From assembly GCA_030035585.1 (NCBI GenBank), contig CM057462.1, positions 97,609,234 through 97,673,233 of the forward strand: a stretch of DNA of 64,000 bases. Direction: 5' to 3'. Positions 12,524 to 53,835 of this stretch are shown piece after piece. Made by a program: the position numbers and the translations under genes. The stretch comes from Dugong dugon (lineage: Eukaryota > Chordata > Mammalia > Sirenia > Dugongidae). Positions within the stretch are counted from its first letter, which is position 1. Each line of letters begins with the position of its first letter. The notes under the pieces are model-generated. The model was not told the DNA's origin. It did not search any database and was given only the letters and a program-made list of their open reading frames with translations.

Positions 12524-12557
12524 TTGGGTGCAAGTTAAAATTGGGTGCAAGTTAAAA
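12524..12557. repeat. 17-bp perfect tandem duplication in RPE65 3'UTR
   Basis: The 17-bp unit TTGGGTGCAAGTTAAAA occurs twice head to tail (12524-12540 and 12541-12557), starting 127 nt after the RPE65 stop codon. Confidence 0.9.
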
Positions 12558-12683
12558 CCGTGATATACTACAGGCTAAAATTGAACAGAATTTGATTGCA
12601 GACTAGAAGGTATGTTTTTCTTGGTTTTGTCACAACAATTGAAAAAAGGGAAGCAGAAACTCCAGTGTCTTGCTAGAATATGG

Positions 12684-41113
<28,430 letters not shown>

Positions 41114-41184
41114 TTTCTCTCCGTGGAGCACTGAGAGTTCTGTCACCAACTGCAGAATGAGGAAGCTAGCCCTCGGCCTGGTAC

Positions 41185-41190
41185 TTTATA
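41185..41190 (-). promoter_or_regulatory. RPE65: TATA box of RPE65
   Basis: On the minus strand the context reads GCCATATAAAGTACC. The box is about 72 bp upstream of the ATG, placing transcription start near 41155-41160 and giving a 5'UTR of about 45 nt. A TATA-type, tissue-restricted promoter is known for mammalian RPE65. Confidence 0.8.
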
Positions 41191-41460
41191 TGGCTTCTAA
41201 AACCCCCTGAAAGGAGTTAAGGCTTTGTGAACCTTCCCGCACTCCCTCAGCTGAGAGAGGGGGAACAGAAGTGGCTTTCAGTGCCCAGATCCTCCTAATG
41301 TTTGAGCATTATTTGGGCTTGCTGTTCCCATAACAATTTTTTGATGGTTTTCCAGAGACCTCAATCCTTCCCAAGGAGAATGAGAAGTGGATTAGAAGAA
41401 AGGGGCAGTGTGGGAGTGGCCAGCGTCAGATCTCAGCTGATCTGAGTCACAGCATTGGAA
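41191..41460 (-). promoter_or_regulatory. RPE65: RPE65 proximal promoter region
   Basis: Candidate sites seen upstream of the TATA box: E-box CAGCTG at 41248-41253; GGATTA, the OTX2/CRX core, at 41389-41394; E-box CAGCTG at 41434-41439; and TGAGTCA, an AP-1 core, at 41443-41449. E-box factors and OTX2 are known regulators of RPE genes, but these short motifs occur often by chance, so binding is inference. Confidence 0.45.
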
Positions 41461-41499
41461 CCTGGCACTATTCTCTGGTTCCCACCTCCCTCTACCACC

Positions 41500-41959
41500 T
41501 TTGTGCCCTCATTCCCATCTTTATTCATTTATTCATTCACTCATTAAAAATAAAAAAATCCATTACACATCATCTATGAACCAGACATGTCTAGGCACTG
41601 CCTCTGTCTTCACAGATCTGATAACTCTGCAAGGGTAACAGGAAACTAACAAGCTCTACCATAAAAGTTGATTAGTGCTAAGACTGGAGGAGCATGGAAT
41701 ACTACGGAGTGCACATTGTAGCATCCTAACCCTCTCTCGTCACTGTTATTGGGCTCATTTGGTGCCTAGGTTCTTCCAACCAGACTGAGAACTTTAGCTA
41801 TGTTCTTTTGATTTGCTGAGGATGAAAATCTTTTCATATCCTTGCTTGTCGTTAATGCCTGACTGTGCTCCATTCACCTGCCAGCCTGCTGGTATGTGTT
41901 CTGCCCTCAGAGAGTATATAGCACTATTTCATTACTTTTTTACACTCTTTAATTAAGCC
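41500..41959. other. Upstream flank of RPE65, old repeat traces
   Basis: A diverged ancient repeat head at about 41511-41660 (TTCATTTATTCATTCACTC); otherwise nothing recognised. Confidence 0.4.
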
Positions 41960-42286
41960 CCAATTGTGTTCCAGCAAAGACTTGATAGAAAAGCAAACAA
42001 GCAATATGCTTTTAAAAATATGACATGGGAAGATTGAAAGTAAAATAATGGAACAGTATATGTTTATCATGTATTAACCAAAAGACAGCTACGGTAACTA
42101 TACCAATACAAATTGAAATAGACCATAAAACATCCTTAGGGATAATTACCACATAATGACAAAATTTTATATTTACCTGGAAGATCCCAAATTCTTATGT
42201 ACCTAATTTTATAGCCTCAAAATAGAGCAGAAATTATTAGGATTGCATTGATAAATGAAAGATCCATCGTTAATTTGAGATATTTC

Positions 42287-42329
<43 letters not shown>

Positions 42330-42450
42330 CTTTCATTTATGGACATAGGTCAAGAATATTAGTAAATATATAGAAACACATGCATTAAAAACCTAAAGTA
42401 CACAGTGCCCTGGAAATATATCCTTATGACTAGCTTTTTCCCCAGCAGTT
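41960..42450 (+). repeat. Old L1 fragment (endonuclease region)
   Basis: Diverged L1M-type text such as AACCAAAAGACAGCTACGGT and TAGCCTCAAAATAGAGCAGA, with an (AC)n run inside. Confidence 0.6.
42290..42327. repeat. (AC)n microsatellite
   Basis: About 18 AC units inside the old L1 fragment. Confidence 0.95.
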
Positions 42451-42959
42451 AAGAGTAAATACCATTATTTAAATAATTTTTATTAATTTTTTTGCTAAAC
42501 TATGTATTTCATTTTCGGTCTTCTTCAACAAAACTGAATTAACAATTAGCCCTAGCATACCCAAGTTGGAAGACAGGAGCTTGCTTTCCCAGTCTGTCTT
42601 GTAATGAGGGGATAGTCATGTGACCTGGACTGCCAATCAGAAAAGGCAATGGCAGAAGTCTAGTGGTAGCACCCAGTGTCCAGCAACAGCAGTGTCAACG
42701 CTCATCCAAGTTAGCAGTGGTGTATCTACTGTAAACCTTCTAGCTTGTACCCTAGGGCATTATTATTGGCTGAGTAAACTCCATCCCCTGTCCTTTAGCT
42801 CTCCTAGAGATTTGGTTATCTGCCTAATATGTAAAATATTTGTATTTCATTTTAATTGGCTAGAATTGGCTACATTTTTTCTCCCCAAGTAAGAACACTG
42901 CTTCTATAAAATAATAGAAGTGAAGGATACTGTGGTAGCACTAGGAGGAACTGTCACAC

Positions 42960-43800
42960 TGCTATTTGAAAGCCCCAGAAAAATTCTTTGAGGAAGTATC
43001 TAAGCTGAGATATGAAGGGAATGTAAAAGTTAATCAGGCAAAGGACAGGGAAAAGAGTGGGAAGAAGAGTGTTCAGGCACATCTCATGGGAAGTCTGGAG
43101 GTAAGAGTAAAGTGGGGAAATAGCAAGATGAGGTTAAACCAGAGATAATCATGGAGCAGATTTGGCAGAGTCTTCTAAACTGTGTAGAGAAATCTAGACC
43201 AATATCATGCGAACAGAGGAGATGCACTGAAATGTTTTATTCAGAAGAACAACATGATCCAATTTGCATTTTTTTCAAGACCATCGTAATTACATTGTGG
43301 ATAATGTAGTGGAACGGGAGATTTGGGAAGGGCCAGAGACCAAACAAGTGAAGGTAGCTTGATGTAGGAAGAATTCACTGGGGGATGAACATTAATGGTC
43401 AGATTCAAGAGATATTTCAGAGAGTGACTCATTGGACTTTGTGACTGGTGAATGCGTTGGGCAAATAAAAGGTAGAAAAAAGGATGACCACTAGGTTTCT
43501 GACTTGAGGTATGGTACAGTTATTGAGATGGCACACACAGTGGGAATGAGTGTGTGTGTGGTGTTTCAGGGATGTAGACAGAAAGAATTCTGATTTTAAT
43601 ATATTTGTTAGAGAAAGCAACCGCTGGGGCTGTAATAGTTTGAAGTCTTCATAGAGTGGTTGAGTGGGTTAGAATTTGAAGGATGAACTGGGTGTGGACA
43701 CAGAAAAGAAGAAGAGGACATTTCTGGTGAAGGTTGTACAGTGAGAGAAGGCATTAGAATGGGCTCTTTGGGAGGCAAATGTTAGAAGGACTTTCTGTCT
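42960..43800 (+). repeat. Ancient purine-rich repeat, same type as intron 10 copy
   Basis: Text such as AGAACAACATGATCCAATTT and AGGATGACCACTAGGTTTCT follows the order of the old element at 15640-25700. A further piece is at about 44990-45330. Family not named. Confidence 0.45.
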
Positions 43801-44989
43801 CCTACCATCTTTGTTGGATTTCTGGAGCTGTGACCCTCTTGTAATTCTAGTACACTGTCAGTCCACTGACTAGAAAGTCTATGAAAATCAGGACCCAGCT
43901 ACTTTTCTTCACTCTCACCTCCCGTTACATCGGGCCAAAGGAAAAGGCTTGTTGGGAACTAGATGCTAGAAAGCCTACACTAGCTGAATGACAGAGCATT
44001 AACAAACTGTATTTTCTGTTGAAGACTGCTCCCTAAGAGACAAAAAATCCAATCTTATTGGTGCCTAGGACTGCAACGAATGCATTTCTTAGTTATCCCT
44101 GTGCCACCTTTGCTGTTCCGGGTCTGTAGCCACATCGTTTAGAATCAGGAACTAGTTTTAGTGACTTTTGTTTTGCATATTTGGTAGCCTTTACTTTTCA
44201 ATCTATATAGATCATATACGGCTGTCAGATCCTTAGGGGATATTTCTTTTAAAACTACAAAACATGACACTTCATTCCTAGAAGGCTTGCAGGCTCATGG
44301 ACCATGGGAGCGCTTGTGTTAGTATGCTTGATTTAAGTCAGGATGAAAACTAATTACTGTGCACTAAACCTCACTGAATGCCAACTTCCTCAGGTATAAA
44401 GCAAGGAAAATGTGCAAAAACATATTTTTCACCAATAGCATGCCATACAAATATTAATTAACACTTAACAACCCCTTTCTCAGGAGGTTTGATTTTATAT
44501 CTTTCAACTAATACCTCCTACCTCAGGGACAATCCAGTTTCTCCTGTTCTCCTGTTGGCATGAAAAATCAGCTGTGTTATATTCTTTCCAGAGCCCCATT
44601 TTTTGGCCTCTTGGTCCCTAAAGCTCCAAATGCAGGCCTCTTTTACAGATCTGACCTTATCCTTCTATAGTTTCAGAGTAATTCACCATATTCCCAATGT
44701 ACTGTTAGTTTTTCTTTCACCTCTCCTATTTCTCTCCTTCAATTTTTGTCGTTTGCTAAAATCAGACCTTACGTTCAATTTCTGTGCCTACGAAAAACAA
44801 ACAAAAACCTGTTTCGTGATACATTTTGGTACACTTACCAAAATAATATTCTATGAATCAACACAAACAAACAGACAAATGAAAAACCTTTCTGCAAGCA
44901 GGGATTTCTAAATAGGATCTAATTGTTTCTTTGAAAAAATCATTTTTGAAAATATAGTAAAATCTACTTTTTTTTTAACATGGTATTAG
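43801..44989. other. Intergenic sequence, nothing recognised
   Basis: No gene, RNA gene or confident repeat seen. Open frames here are short and lack family resemblance. Confidence 0.4.
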
Positions 44990-45652
44990 ACAGACCACAC
45001 AGGGCTTGTAGGTTATAGTAAGGAGTTTGGATTGTGTTCTGAGATTAAAGAGAAGATAATATAGAGTTTTAAGCCAGGGAATGATTGAAGTGATCTAATC
45101 TATGTTTTGAAAAAAAGCAAAATCACTGTGTCTGCTGTATAAAGAATGGATTATAAGTGATTAGAGTGGAAGCAGGAAAACCAGGTGATGTTGTTTCTTG
45201 AACTGGATTAGTGCCAATGAAAATGGAGGGGAAGAAAGAAAGTGAATGGATTTAAGATATGTTTTGTAGATAGAAATGAGAGGAAGTGATAGATTCAATA
45301 TGACTGGGTAAAGAAAATAAGATGATGGGGTATATCATTTATCCATTGCTGATACTGTAGCATAAAAAGTAATCACAAAACCTCAGTGTCATATAATAAT
45401 AATAAGAGTTTGTGGAACATGTGTTTGGAGTGGTTGGTTAGGTAGATCTGTTGATACTGGCTGGGCTCACATGACTGGAGTTGCCTGGCTGTCTGCTGAT
45501 CCAGTCTCAGCCACAGTGAGTGGGGTATCCTTTTTTTTTTTCCAAAAGATTGTGTAGCCATGTCCTTGGTGAACATTCTAGGACATGTGTTCCTAGTTCG
45601 TACAACAGAATTTTCCAAATCTTTAAGTTCTGTTTTCATTTTGCATAGTTTT

Positions 45653-47228
45653 TTTCTTTTTTTTTAATTGTGCTTTAGGTGAAAGTTTACAGAGCAAAGT
45701 AGTTTCTCATTCAACAATTTATACACAAATTATTTTGTAACATTGGTTGCAATCCCTGCGATGTGTCAACACTTCCCCTTTCTCCACCCCACTCGTCCCG
45801 TTTTCCTGTCCCTTCTCACCTTCTTGTCTTTGCTTTTGAACAGGTGTTGCCTATTCAGTCTCATTTACATGACTGAGCTAAGAAGCACGTTTCTTGCATC
45901 TGTTATTGTTTGTTTTATAGACCTGTGTAATCTTTGGCTGACGTGAACTTTTGGAGTAACTTCTGTTCTGAGTTAAAAGGGTATCTTGGGGCCCTAGTCT
46001 CAGGGTTCCTCCAGTCTCTGTCAGACCAGTAAGTCTGGTCATTTTTTGTGATTTTTCAATTTTGTTCTACATTTTTCTCCCTCTCTGTCCAGATCTATCA
46101 TGATTTTCTGTCAAAGTGGTCGCTACTGATAGCCAGGCATCATCTAGTTCTTCTGGGTTCAGGCTGGTGGAAGCTGTGGTACTTGTGTTCCATTAGTTCT
46201 TTGGACTAACATTTCCCATATATTTTTGGTTTTCTTCATTCTCCTTTGCTTTGAACAGGATGGGACCAGTAGATGTATCTTAGGTGGTTGCTCACAAGCT
46301 TTTAAGACCCCAGACACGACTTACCAAATTCAGATTAGAACATTTTCTTTATGATCTATGTTATGCCAGTTGATCTAGATGTCCCCCGAGACTTAGCCTA
46401 GTAGCTTGGTCCCTCAGGGTGTTTGGATGTGTCTATGAAATTTCTATGACTGCCTTGATGATTTTGTGTTGACTTCCCCTATAATGTGTACTGTCTTTCC
46501 CTTCACCAAAGTTAACACTTTACTATCTAGTTAGTAGTTTCTTCTCCTCACCCCTTCCCTCCCTCATAACCATCAAAGATTGTTTCTTTCTGTGTGGAAG
46601 CCTTTTCTTGAGTTTTTATGATAGTGGTCTCACACAATATTTGTCCTTTTGTGATTGAATTATTTCAGTCAGCATAACTGATTCATCTATGTGTGAGATG
46701 TCTTGTAGATTTGTCATTATTCTTTATCATTGTGTGGCATTCTATTGTGTGTATACCACTGTATTTTTTTAACCATTCATCTGTTAATGGGCATTTAGGT
46801 TGTTTCCATCTTTTTACTCACATGAATAATGCTGCAATGAACATGGGTGTGCAGATGTCTATTCTTGTCATGGCTCTTATTTCTCTAGGATATATACCTT
46901 GATATGGGATTGCTGAACCATATGGTATTTCTATTTCTAGCTTTTTAAGGAAGCACCGTACCATTTTCTGAAGTGGTTGTACCATTTTACATTCCCACCA
47001 GCAGTGTATAAGAGTTCCAGTCTTCCCACAACCTCACCAGCATTTGTTGTTTTCTGATTTTTGGATCAGTGCCATTCTCACCAGGGCGAGATGGTATCTC
47101 ATTGTAGTTTTGATTTGCATCTCTTTAATGGCTGATGATAGTGAGCATCTCTTCATGAGTTTGTTAGCTGCCTGAATGTCTTCTTTGGTGAAGTGTCTGT
47201 TCATATCCTTTGCCCATTTTTTAATTGG
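45653..47228 (-). mobile_element. L1 3' portion, 5' truncated
   Basis: Poly(T), then reverse 3'UTR (TGCTTTAGGTGAAAGTTTAC), then the ORF2 C-terminal end (GGCATTTAGGTTGTTTCCAT region), breaking off near 47228 at CCCATTTTTTAATTGG. No target-site duplication was clear. Confidence 0.88.
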
Positions 47229-48034
47229 AACAATTTGTTGTTTATTGAACCAAGTTAGTAGAGACCAGTACGAGAACTGTCTTAATGAATTGAACAGACC
47301 AGAATAATTTAAAAAGTTGTTTGTAAATGGGTGCTTCGGGATTTGTATTGAATTTTCCTAAAGAATTTGAAATATTGCTCTTAAAATCTTGATTATATTC
47401 TGATTTCATTAATCAGCTCATTATTCACATTAAAGCACAAAAAAGGATTCTGGACCAGTCCTATTGGATTAGTGGGGCCTCAGCTATTGAAAGCCTACAG
47501 TACACTTGTAAATTCTCAGGTTCTGCCAGTTGTACAAATGCAAAGAAGAATGGGCAGCTGAAATATTTTAGAACAGAGAAATCTTTTTTTCCCCCTGAGC
47601 CAAAGAACTGGTTTATTAGGCAAAAGAATCTCAAATGTGGATTAGAAATGACTCATCCTCTTAGCTTCAGGCATGTGAACATTAGACAAAGAGCTATTCT
47701 TTTGGAATAGCATTAGGAATCCTGGTTGTGCTGATCCAGTTTATGGAGTTACTAGATTGGTTGATGGGTTATTTTCAGACAAAGGGAAAATAAGTTACCT
47801 AACAGGAGAAAGTTATTAATAATAACTGACTGAATTTCCACACTTATATATATTCCTGTACTTACCAGAGTGTATTACATACTTTTTATGTTTGTTTCTC
47901 CACTTTAACAGAAAGATCCTTGAAGCCAGTGACTCTGTTTTATTTGTCACTGTATCCTAAAGCCCTGCACTTAGTATGTGGTTATTAATATTTTCTATAA
48001 AAATACTATTTATATAAAAAATACTATCGAAATG
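47229..48034. other. Intergenic sequence with a short L2 trace
   Basis: Nothing beyond an L2-like tail at about 47910-47995 (AGATCCTTGAAGCCAGTGAC). Confidence 0.4.
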
Positions 48035-50900
48035 GTATTTTCTGTTAAATTTTAATTTCTGCTTGCTGGATGCTAATGTAGAGAAATAAATCTGATTTTA
48101 AAAAAAAATTTTATTGTGTGTTAGGTGAAAGTTTACAGAGCAAATTAATTTCCCCTTTGATAGTTTGTACATAAAGTGTTTCACAACATTGGTTTCCTTC
48201 CCCACGATGTGCCAGCACTCCCCCCATTTCCATCCTAGTTTCCCCATTTCCTTTTGTCTTGAATTGCTACCCCTTCCTGCCTTCTCATCTTTGCTTTTGG
48301 GCAAATGTTACCCTTTTGATCTCACGTAATTGATTGTTCTAAGAAGCAAGTTCCTCTCGGGTGTTATTGTTTATTTTATGGTCTTGTCTATGGTTTGGCT
48401 GAAGGGTGGTCTCCAGGAATGGCTTCAGTTCCAGTTCAGAAATGTGTCTTAGGGACATAGCCTTGAGGGTTCCTCCAGTCTCTGTCAAACCAATAACTCT
48501 GGTCTTTTTTGTGAATTTGATTTTTTGTTCTGCAGTTTTTCTCCTGAACTGTCTGGGAACCTCTGTTGTGTAAATTTGATTTTTGTATGTTGATCTTGTA
48601 TCTTGAATCTTTCTAATCTTGTTTATTAGTTCTAATAGATATTTTGTAGATTCTAACAGCTTTTTTTACATAGAATATCATGTTGTCTATGAATGAAGAG
48701 AGTTTTGCTTTATCCTTTCCAATCTGGATACCTTTTATTTCTTTTTCATGCCTTATTGCACTAGCTTGAACCTCCAGTACATTGTTGAGTAGAAGTGATG
48801 CGGGAGGACATCCTGGTCTTTTTCCTGATTTTAAGGGTAAAGCATTGAATAAAATAAAATATGATGTTAGCTGTAGGTTTTTCACAGGTGCCCTTTATGC
48901 GGTGGAGGAAATTTCCTTCTATATCTAGTTATTAGGAATTTTTAATCAGGAAGAGGTGCTAGATTGTGTCAAATGCTTTTTCTATATCCACTGAGATGAT
49001 CATATAAATTTATTTTTTTTGTTTCTTGATGTAATGAATAACATTGGTTGATTTTGCATTTTAAACCAATGTTGCTTTTCTAGAATAAGTGAGAGAGATA
49101 TATTATCTTTTTTATAAACTATTGGATTCTATTTGCTAAAATTTTGCTAAGAGTCTTTGCATCCATGTTCATGTGGGATATTGACGTATGGATTTCTTTT
49201 CTTATAATGTTTTTGTCTGATTTTGATATCAGGTAATGAGTTGGAAGTTGCTATCTTCTCGTCAGTTATTTGAGAGAATTGGTATAGAATTAGCATTATT
49301 TCTTACTTAAATGTTTGCTAGATTTTGCCAATGAAGCCATTTGGGCCTGGAGTTTTCTTTCTTGGAAGGTTTTTAAACTATAAATTGTATATCTTTAGGT
49401 TATTAAGATTATTATTTGTCTTTTTTTCAGTACATGGTTTATTTAGCAAGATGTTATTTAATTTCTCAATATTTGGAGGATTCTTGGGAGATTCTTTTGT
49501 TATTGATTTCTAATTTAATTCTATCATCATCATAGGAAGCACTTTGCATGCCTTGAATTCTTTTAAATTATTGAGGCTTGTTTTATAGTCTAGAAGATGG
49601 ACTTTTGTGGTAAATGTAATGTATGCACTTGATAGACAACACGTTATGCTGTTGTTAGCGGGATCTAAATGTCAATGAGGTCAAATTACTTGATAGTGTC
49701 CAAATCTTTGATATATTTATTGATTTATTTACTTATTCTTTCGAATACTGAGAGGAGGTATTGAAATTTTCAACTATAATTGTAGATTTTTCTATTTCTT
49801 CTTTTAGTTCTATTAGTTTTTGACTTATGGATTTTGAAGCTCTGATATTAGATTCCAAAATATTTAGAATTGTTATGTCCTTTTGATGAATCAGTCCGTT
49901 TTTCATTATTAAATAATTTTATCTATAATTTTTTGTTCTGGAGATTACTTTGTGTGATATTAACATAGCCACTCCAGCTTTCTTTTGGTTAGTGCTAACC
50001 TGGAATATCTTTTCCTATCCGTTTATGTTTAACCTCTTTTTGTTTTTAGATTTAAATTGCATTTCTTATAGGCAGAATATAGTTTGATATTGCTTTTTAT
50101 CTGGTCTGACAATATGTGGCTTTTAATTGGAATATGTAGACCACTTACATTAAATGTGATTATTGATGAGGTTGATTGAATTTGAATCTATCATCTTATT
50201 TTGTTTTTTGTTTACTTTTTCCTGCCTTCTTTTGGATTAATCAAGTTTTTTGTTTTTTTTTGGTTAATCCAATCCACTGTATTTTTCATCTTGCACGTTT
50301 TGGTTTTCATCTCTTGAATTTCTTTTTTCTTCCTTTAAAGATCTCTCATATCTCTACTTAACTTTTTGAATACATGCAATACAGTCATAATAACTGTTTT
50401 AAATGTACCTATCTGCTAATTGTAACATATGTATCAGTTCTGAGTTAGTTTCAATTGATTGACTTTCCTGTTCATTATGGGTTGTATTTTTCTGACTCTT
50501 TAATGCTTGCTAAGTTTTGACTAGATGCCGTACACTTTGAATTTTACTGCATTGGGTGCTCGACTTATTTGTATCTCTAAAAATATTCTCAAACTTCGTT
50601 CTTGGTTGTTGCATTGTTATTGGAAATAATTTCATTCTTTTGGGTCTTGCTTTTAAAATTTGTTAGATGGGACTGAAGCAATGCTCAGTGTAGGGCTAAT
50701 TATTCCCAACACTCTATTATATATTCTTATTCCCCAATATTGAGGTAAGATTCTTTTGTGCATTCTATGCAATTCCCCAAGAATTGTGAAGTTTTCTTGT
50801 CTGGCTGGTGGGAACAGGTACTATTCCCAGCTCTGTGTGGGTGCCTAGCCCTGTTACCTCCAATTCATTCATTTCTCAGACTTGTGTAATTTCCCCATAA
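48035..50900 (-). repeat. Old L1 (L1M-type), interrupted
   Basis: Reverse ORF2 from RT (TGTTGTCTATGAATGAAGAG region) to the endonuclease and beyond, much more diverged than the Afrotherian L1s. The piece at 48035-48099 joins 48572 onward after removing a younger insertion. Confidence 0.75.
48100..48571 (-). mobile_element. Young L1 3'UTR fragment inside the old L1
   Basis: Poly(A/T), then GTGTTAGGTGAAAGTTTACA. Flanks TAAATCTGATTTT (near 48087) and TAAATTTGATTTT (near 48572) are a target-site duplication with one mismatch. Confidence 0.82.
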
Positions 50901-50944
50901 AGAAGTACTGATCAATATCGCAGCTGAATACTCATGGGGGACTA

Positions 50945-51375
50945 TTATGGGTTGAATTGGATCCACAAAAAAGCTGTATTGAAGTCCTAACTCCTGGTAC
51001 CAATGAATGTGACCTTATTTGGAAATACGGTCTTTTCAGGTATACTAGTTAAGTTAAGAAGAGGTCATTAGGGTGGGCCCTAATCTCTTTATGACTGGTG
51101 TCTTTATGAAGAGACACAGACATAGACATCAACACAGAGAGAAGAAAGCCATGCGAAGATTGAGGCAGAGATAGGAGTTTTGCTGCCACAAGCCAAGGAA
51201 TGCCTGGGGCTACCAGAAGCTGGGAGAGACAAAAAGAATCTTTCCCTGGAGCCTTCAGAGTAACTGTGGCTCTGTTGACACCCTAAATTCAGACTTGCAC
51301 CCTCCAGAACTGTGAGACAATAAATTTCTGCTGTTTTAAGCCACCCAGTTCATGGTAATTTGTTCTATAGAGTTC
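50945..51375 (+). mobile_element. MLT1 LTR (ERVL-MaLR)
   Basis: TATTATGGGTTGAATTGGAT to AGAACTGTGAGACAATAAAT and TTTAAGCCACCCAGTTCATG, the order of an MLT1 LTR. Solo, no internal sequence. Confidence 0.85.
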
Positions 51376-51574
51376 TTTTTCTATAGATTTTTCTATTTTC
51401 CTCCTCCACAATTTTGGCTTTACTAAATTCAACTTTAGATTCCAGCTTAGATTTCATTCCCTACTTTCCTGGCTGTGTCTCTTTCTTCCCTGCAAGTCTA
51501 GGTTAGGTGTTCCTCATTCATTCATTTCAACACACTAACTGATCATTTAATATGTGCCATATACTATGTATACA

Positions 51575-51760
51575 AGGAGCCCTGGTGGTGCAAAGGTTAA
51601 GCACTTGGCTGCTAACTGAAAGGTTGGTGGTTTGAACCCTCACAGTGGCTCTGTGATGTGCTTCCATAAAGATTACAGCCAAGAAAACCTTCTGGGGCAG
51701 TTCTGGTCTGTCACATGCAGTTGCTATGAGTCAGAACCTACTCAATGGCACCCAACAACA
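51575..51760 (+). mobile_element. AfroSINE upstream of RPE65
   Basis: Head AGGAGCCCTGGTGGTGCAAA, (CAACAA) tail. Flanks ACTATGTATA (51563-51572) and ACTATCTATA (51761-51770) differ by one base. Confidence 0.9.
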
Positions 51761-52159
51761 ACTATCTATAAGTCAATAAACAAGACAGAATTTCTTTTGT
51801 GATGGTACTTCATTGTAGTAGACATTGTTCTAGACAGACAACATAATCAAACAAATAAAGTACCTATGAAATATGTTCCTTTAAAACTACCCTGTTTTAT
51901 AGCACTTGTTATATATGATATATATTATGTTATATTATACTATATTATTATATTATAATTTTAAATTTGTTCATCTCTTTCTCCAACCAGTCTGTAGTTT
52001 CTCAGAGTCAGGACTAGGGTGTCTTATTTACTCTTTTATCTCCATCATCTAGCACAGTACAGCACACATAGCAGATATGACTGAGTGTGGAAATGAGTGG
52101 ATGGACGAATGAATGGTGTGAATTTTCTGTATCAGGCTTAGCTGTTCAGAGAGTTATTT

Positions 52160-53835
52160 ATATATATTTTTTATTGTACTTCATGTGAAGGCTTACAGAA
52201 CAAATAGTTTCTCATGAAACGGTAGTACACATATTGTTTTATGACATTGGTTAACAACCCTACAACATGTCATCCCTCTAACTTCTCAACCTTTTTTTTT
52301 TTTGGTGAAAATACACATAGCCAAAGATACACCATTTCAAACATTTCTACATGCACAGTTCAGTGACATTGACTATGGTCTTCCAATTGTGCTGTTATTC
52401 TCACTTAAGATGAAGGCTTACAGAACAAAATAGTTTCTCATTTAACAGTTACTACAAATGTTGCCCTATGGCAATGGTTAACAATCTCACAAGACATCAA
52501 CAATATCCTTACTCAACCTTGGGTTCCCTATCACCAGCTTCCTTGTCCCCTTCTGCCTTCTGGCCCTTGTCACTGGACTACTGTACCTCGTTAAGTCTCG
52601 TTTGGTTTTACAGGGCTGTCCACTCCCAGGCTGAACAGTGAACCTCGGAGATAACTTCACCACTGAGCTGAAAGGGTGTCTGGGGGCCATACTCTCGGGG
52701 TTTCTCCAGCCTCCTTTAGGCCAGTAAATCTGGTCTTTTTTTTGTGAGTTAGAATTATGCTCTACATCCTTCTCCAGCTCTGTCCAGAACCCTCTGTTGT
52801 GATCCTGGTCAGAGCAGTCAGCGGTGGTAGCCGGGCACCATCTAGCTGTTCTGGACTCAGTCTGGTGGAGGCCTTGGTAGCTGTGGACAGTTAGTCCTTC
52901 GGACTAATCTTTTCCTTGTATCCTGTTCTCTTCATTCTCCCTTGCTCCCGAAGGGATGAGACCAGTGGAATATCTTAGATGGCCGCTCACAGGCTTTTAA
53001 GACCCCAGACCCTACTCACCAAGGTAGAATGTGGAGCATTGTCTTTATAAGCTGTGTTATGCCAATTTAGCTAGATGTTCCCCGAGACCATGGTCCCCAC
53101 AGCCCTCTGCCCAGCAATTCAGTCCCTCAGGGAGTTTGGATGTGTCTATGGGGCTTCCATGACCTTTCCTTGTACAAGTTGTGTTAGTTTCCCCTGTATT
53201 GTGTACTGTCTCACCCTTCACCCAAGATACCACTTATCTATTTCCTACAAAGATTGGTACATTTTGTGTGTGAACTTTTTCATGGGTTTTTACAATAGAG
53301 GTCTCATACAATATTTGTCCTTTTGTGATTGACTTAGTTCACTCAGCATAATGTCCTCCAGTTTCATCCATGTTATGAGATGGTTCACAGATTCATTGTT
53401 GTTCTTTCTTGTTCCATAGTACTCCATTGTGTGTATGTACCATAGTTTGTTTATCCATTCATCTGTTGATGGGCATCTAGGTTGTTTCCATCGTTTTGCT
53501 ATTGTGAACAATGCTGCCATGAACATAGGTGTGCATATGTCTATTTGAGTGACGACTCTTATTTCTCTAGGATATATTCCTAGGAGTGGGATTGCTGGAC
53601 CGAATGGTATATCTATTTCTAGCTTTCTGAGGAAGCGCCATATCATTTTCCAAAATGGTTGTATCATTTTGCATTCCCACCAGCAGTGCATAAGAGTTCC
53701 GATCTCCCCACAGCCCCTCCAACATTTGTTATTTCCAGTGTTTTTGATTCATGCCAGTAATGCCAGGGTGAGATGGTATCTCATTGTGGTTTTAATTTGC
53801 ATTTCTCTAATGGCTAGTAATTGGGAGCATTTCAA
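52160..53835 (-). mobile_element. Composite L1 3' portion with duplicated 3' end
   Basis: 5'-truncated L1 in reverse, flanked by perfect 12-bp duplications AGAGAGTTATTT at 52148-52159 and 53836-53847. The ORF2 C-terminal end is open at 53290-53691 (TIAKRWKQPRCPSTDEWINK). The L1 3' terminus occurs twice (about 52160-52290 and 52385-52520), separated by a fragment of an older L1 3' end. Confidence 0.85.
52291..52384 (-). repeat. Old L1 3'-end fragment between two young L1 3' ends
   Basis: GGTGAAAATACACATAGCC and CAGTTCAGTGACATTGACTA match the L1MA-type 3' terminus in reverse. Confidence 0.65.

Larger units (their letters stand above)
11550..12683 (-). other. RPE65: RPE65 3'UTR (3' limit uncertain)
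   Basis: Sequence after the stop codon on the minus strand. The human 3'UTR is, from memory, a little under 1 kb, and this copy carries about 180 bp of AfroSINE, so the lower limit is an estimate. Candidate poly(A) hexamers on the minus strand are ATTAAA near 12371-12376, ATTAAA near 11826-11831, and AATAAA near 10986-10992 and 10908-10913. None can be chosen from sequence alone. Confidence 0.5.

Noticed and set aside
53290-53691. A 133-codon minus-strand frame with apparent conservation
   Set aside because: It is the C-terminal end of L1 ORF2p in a 5'-truncated element.
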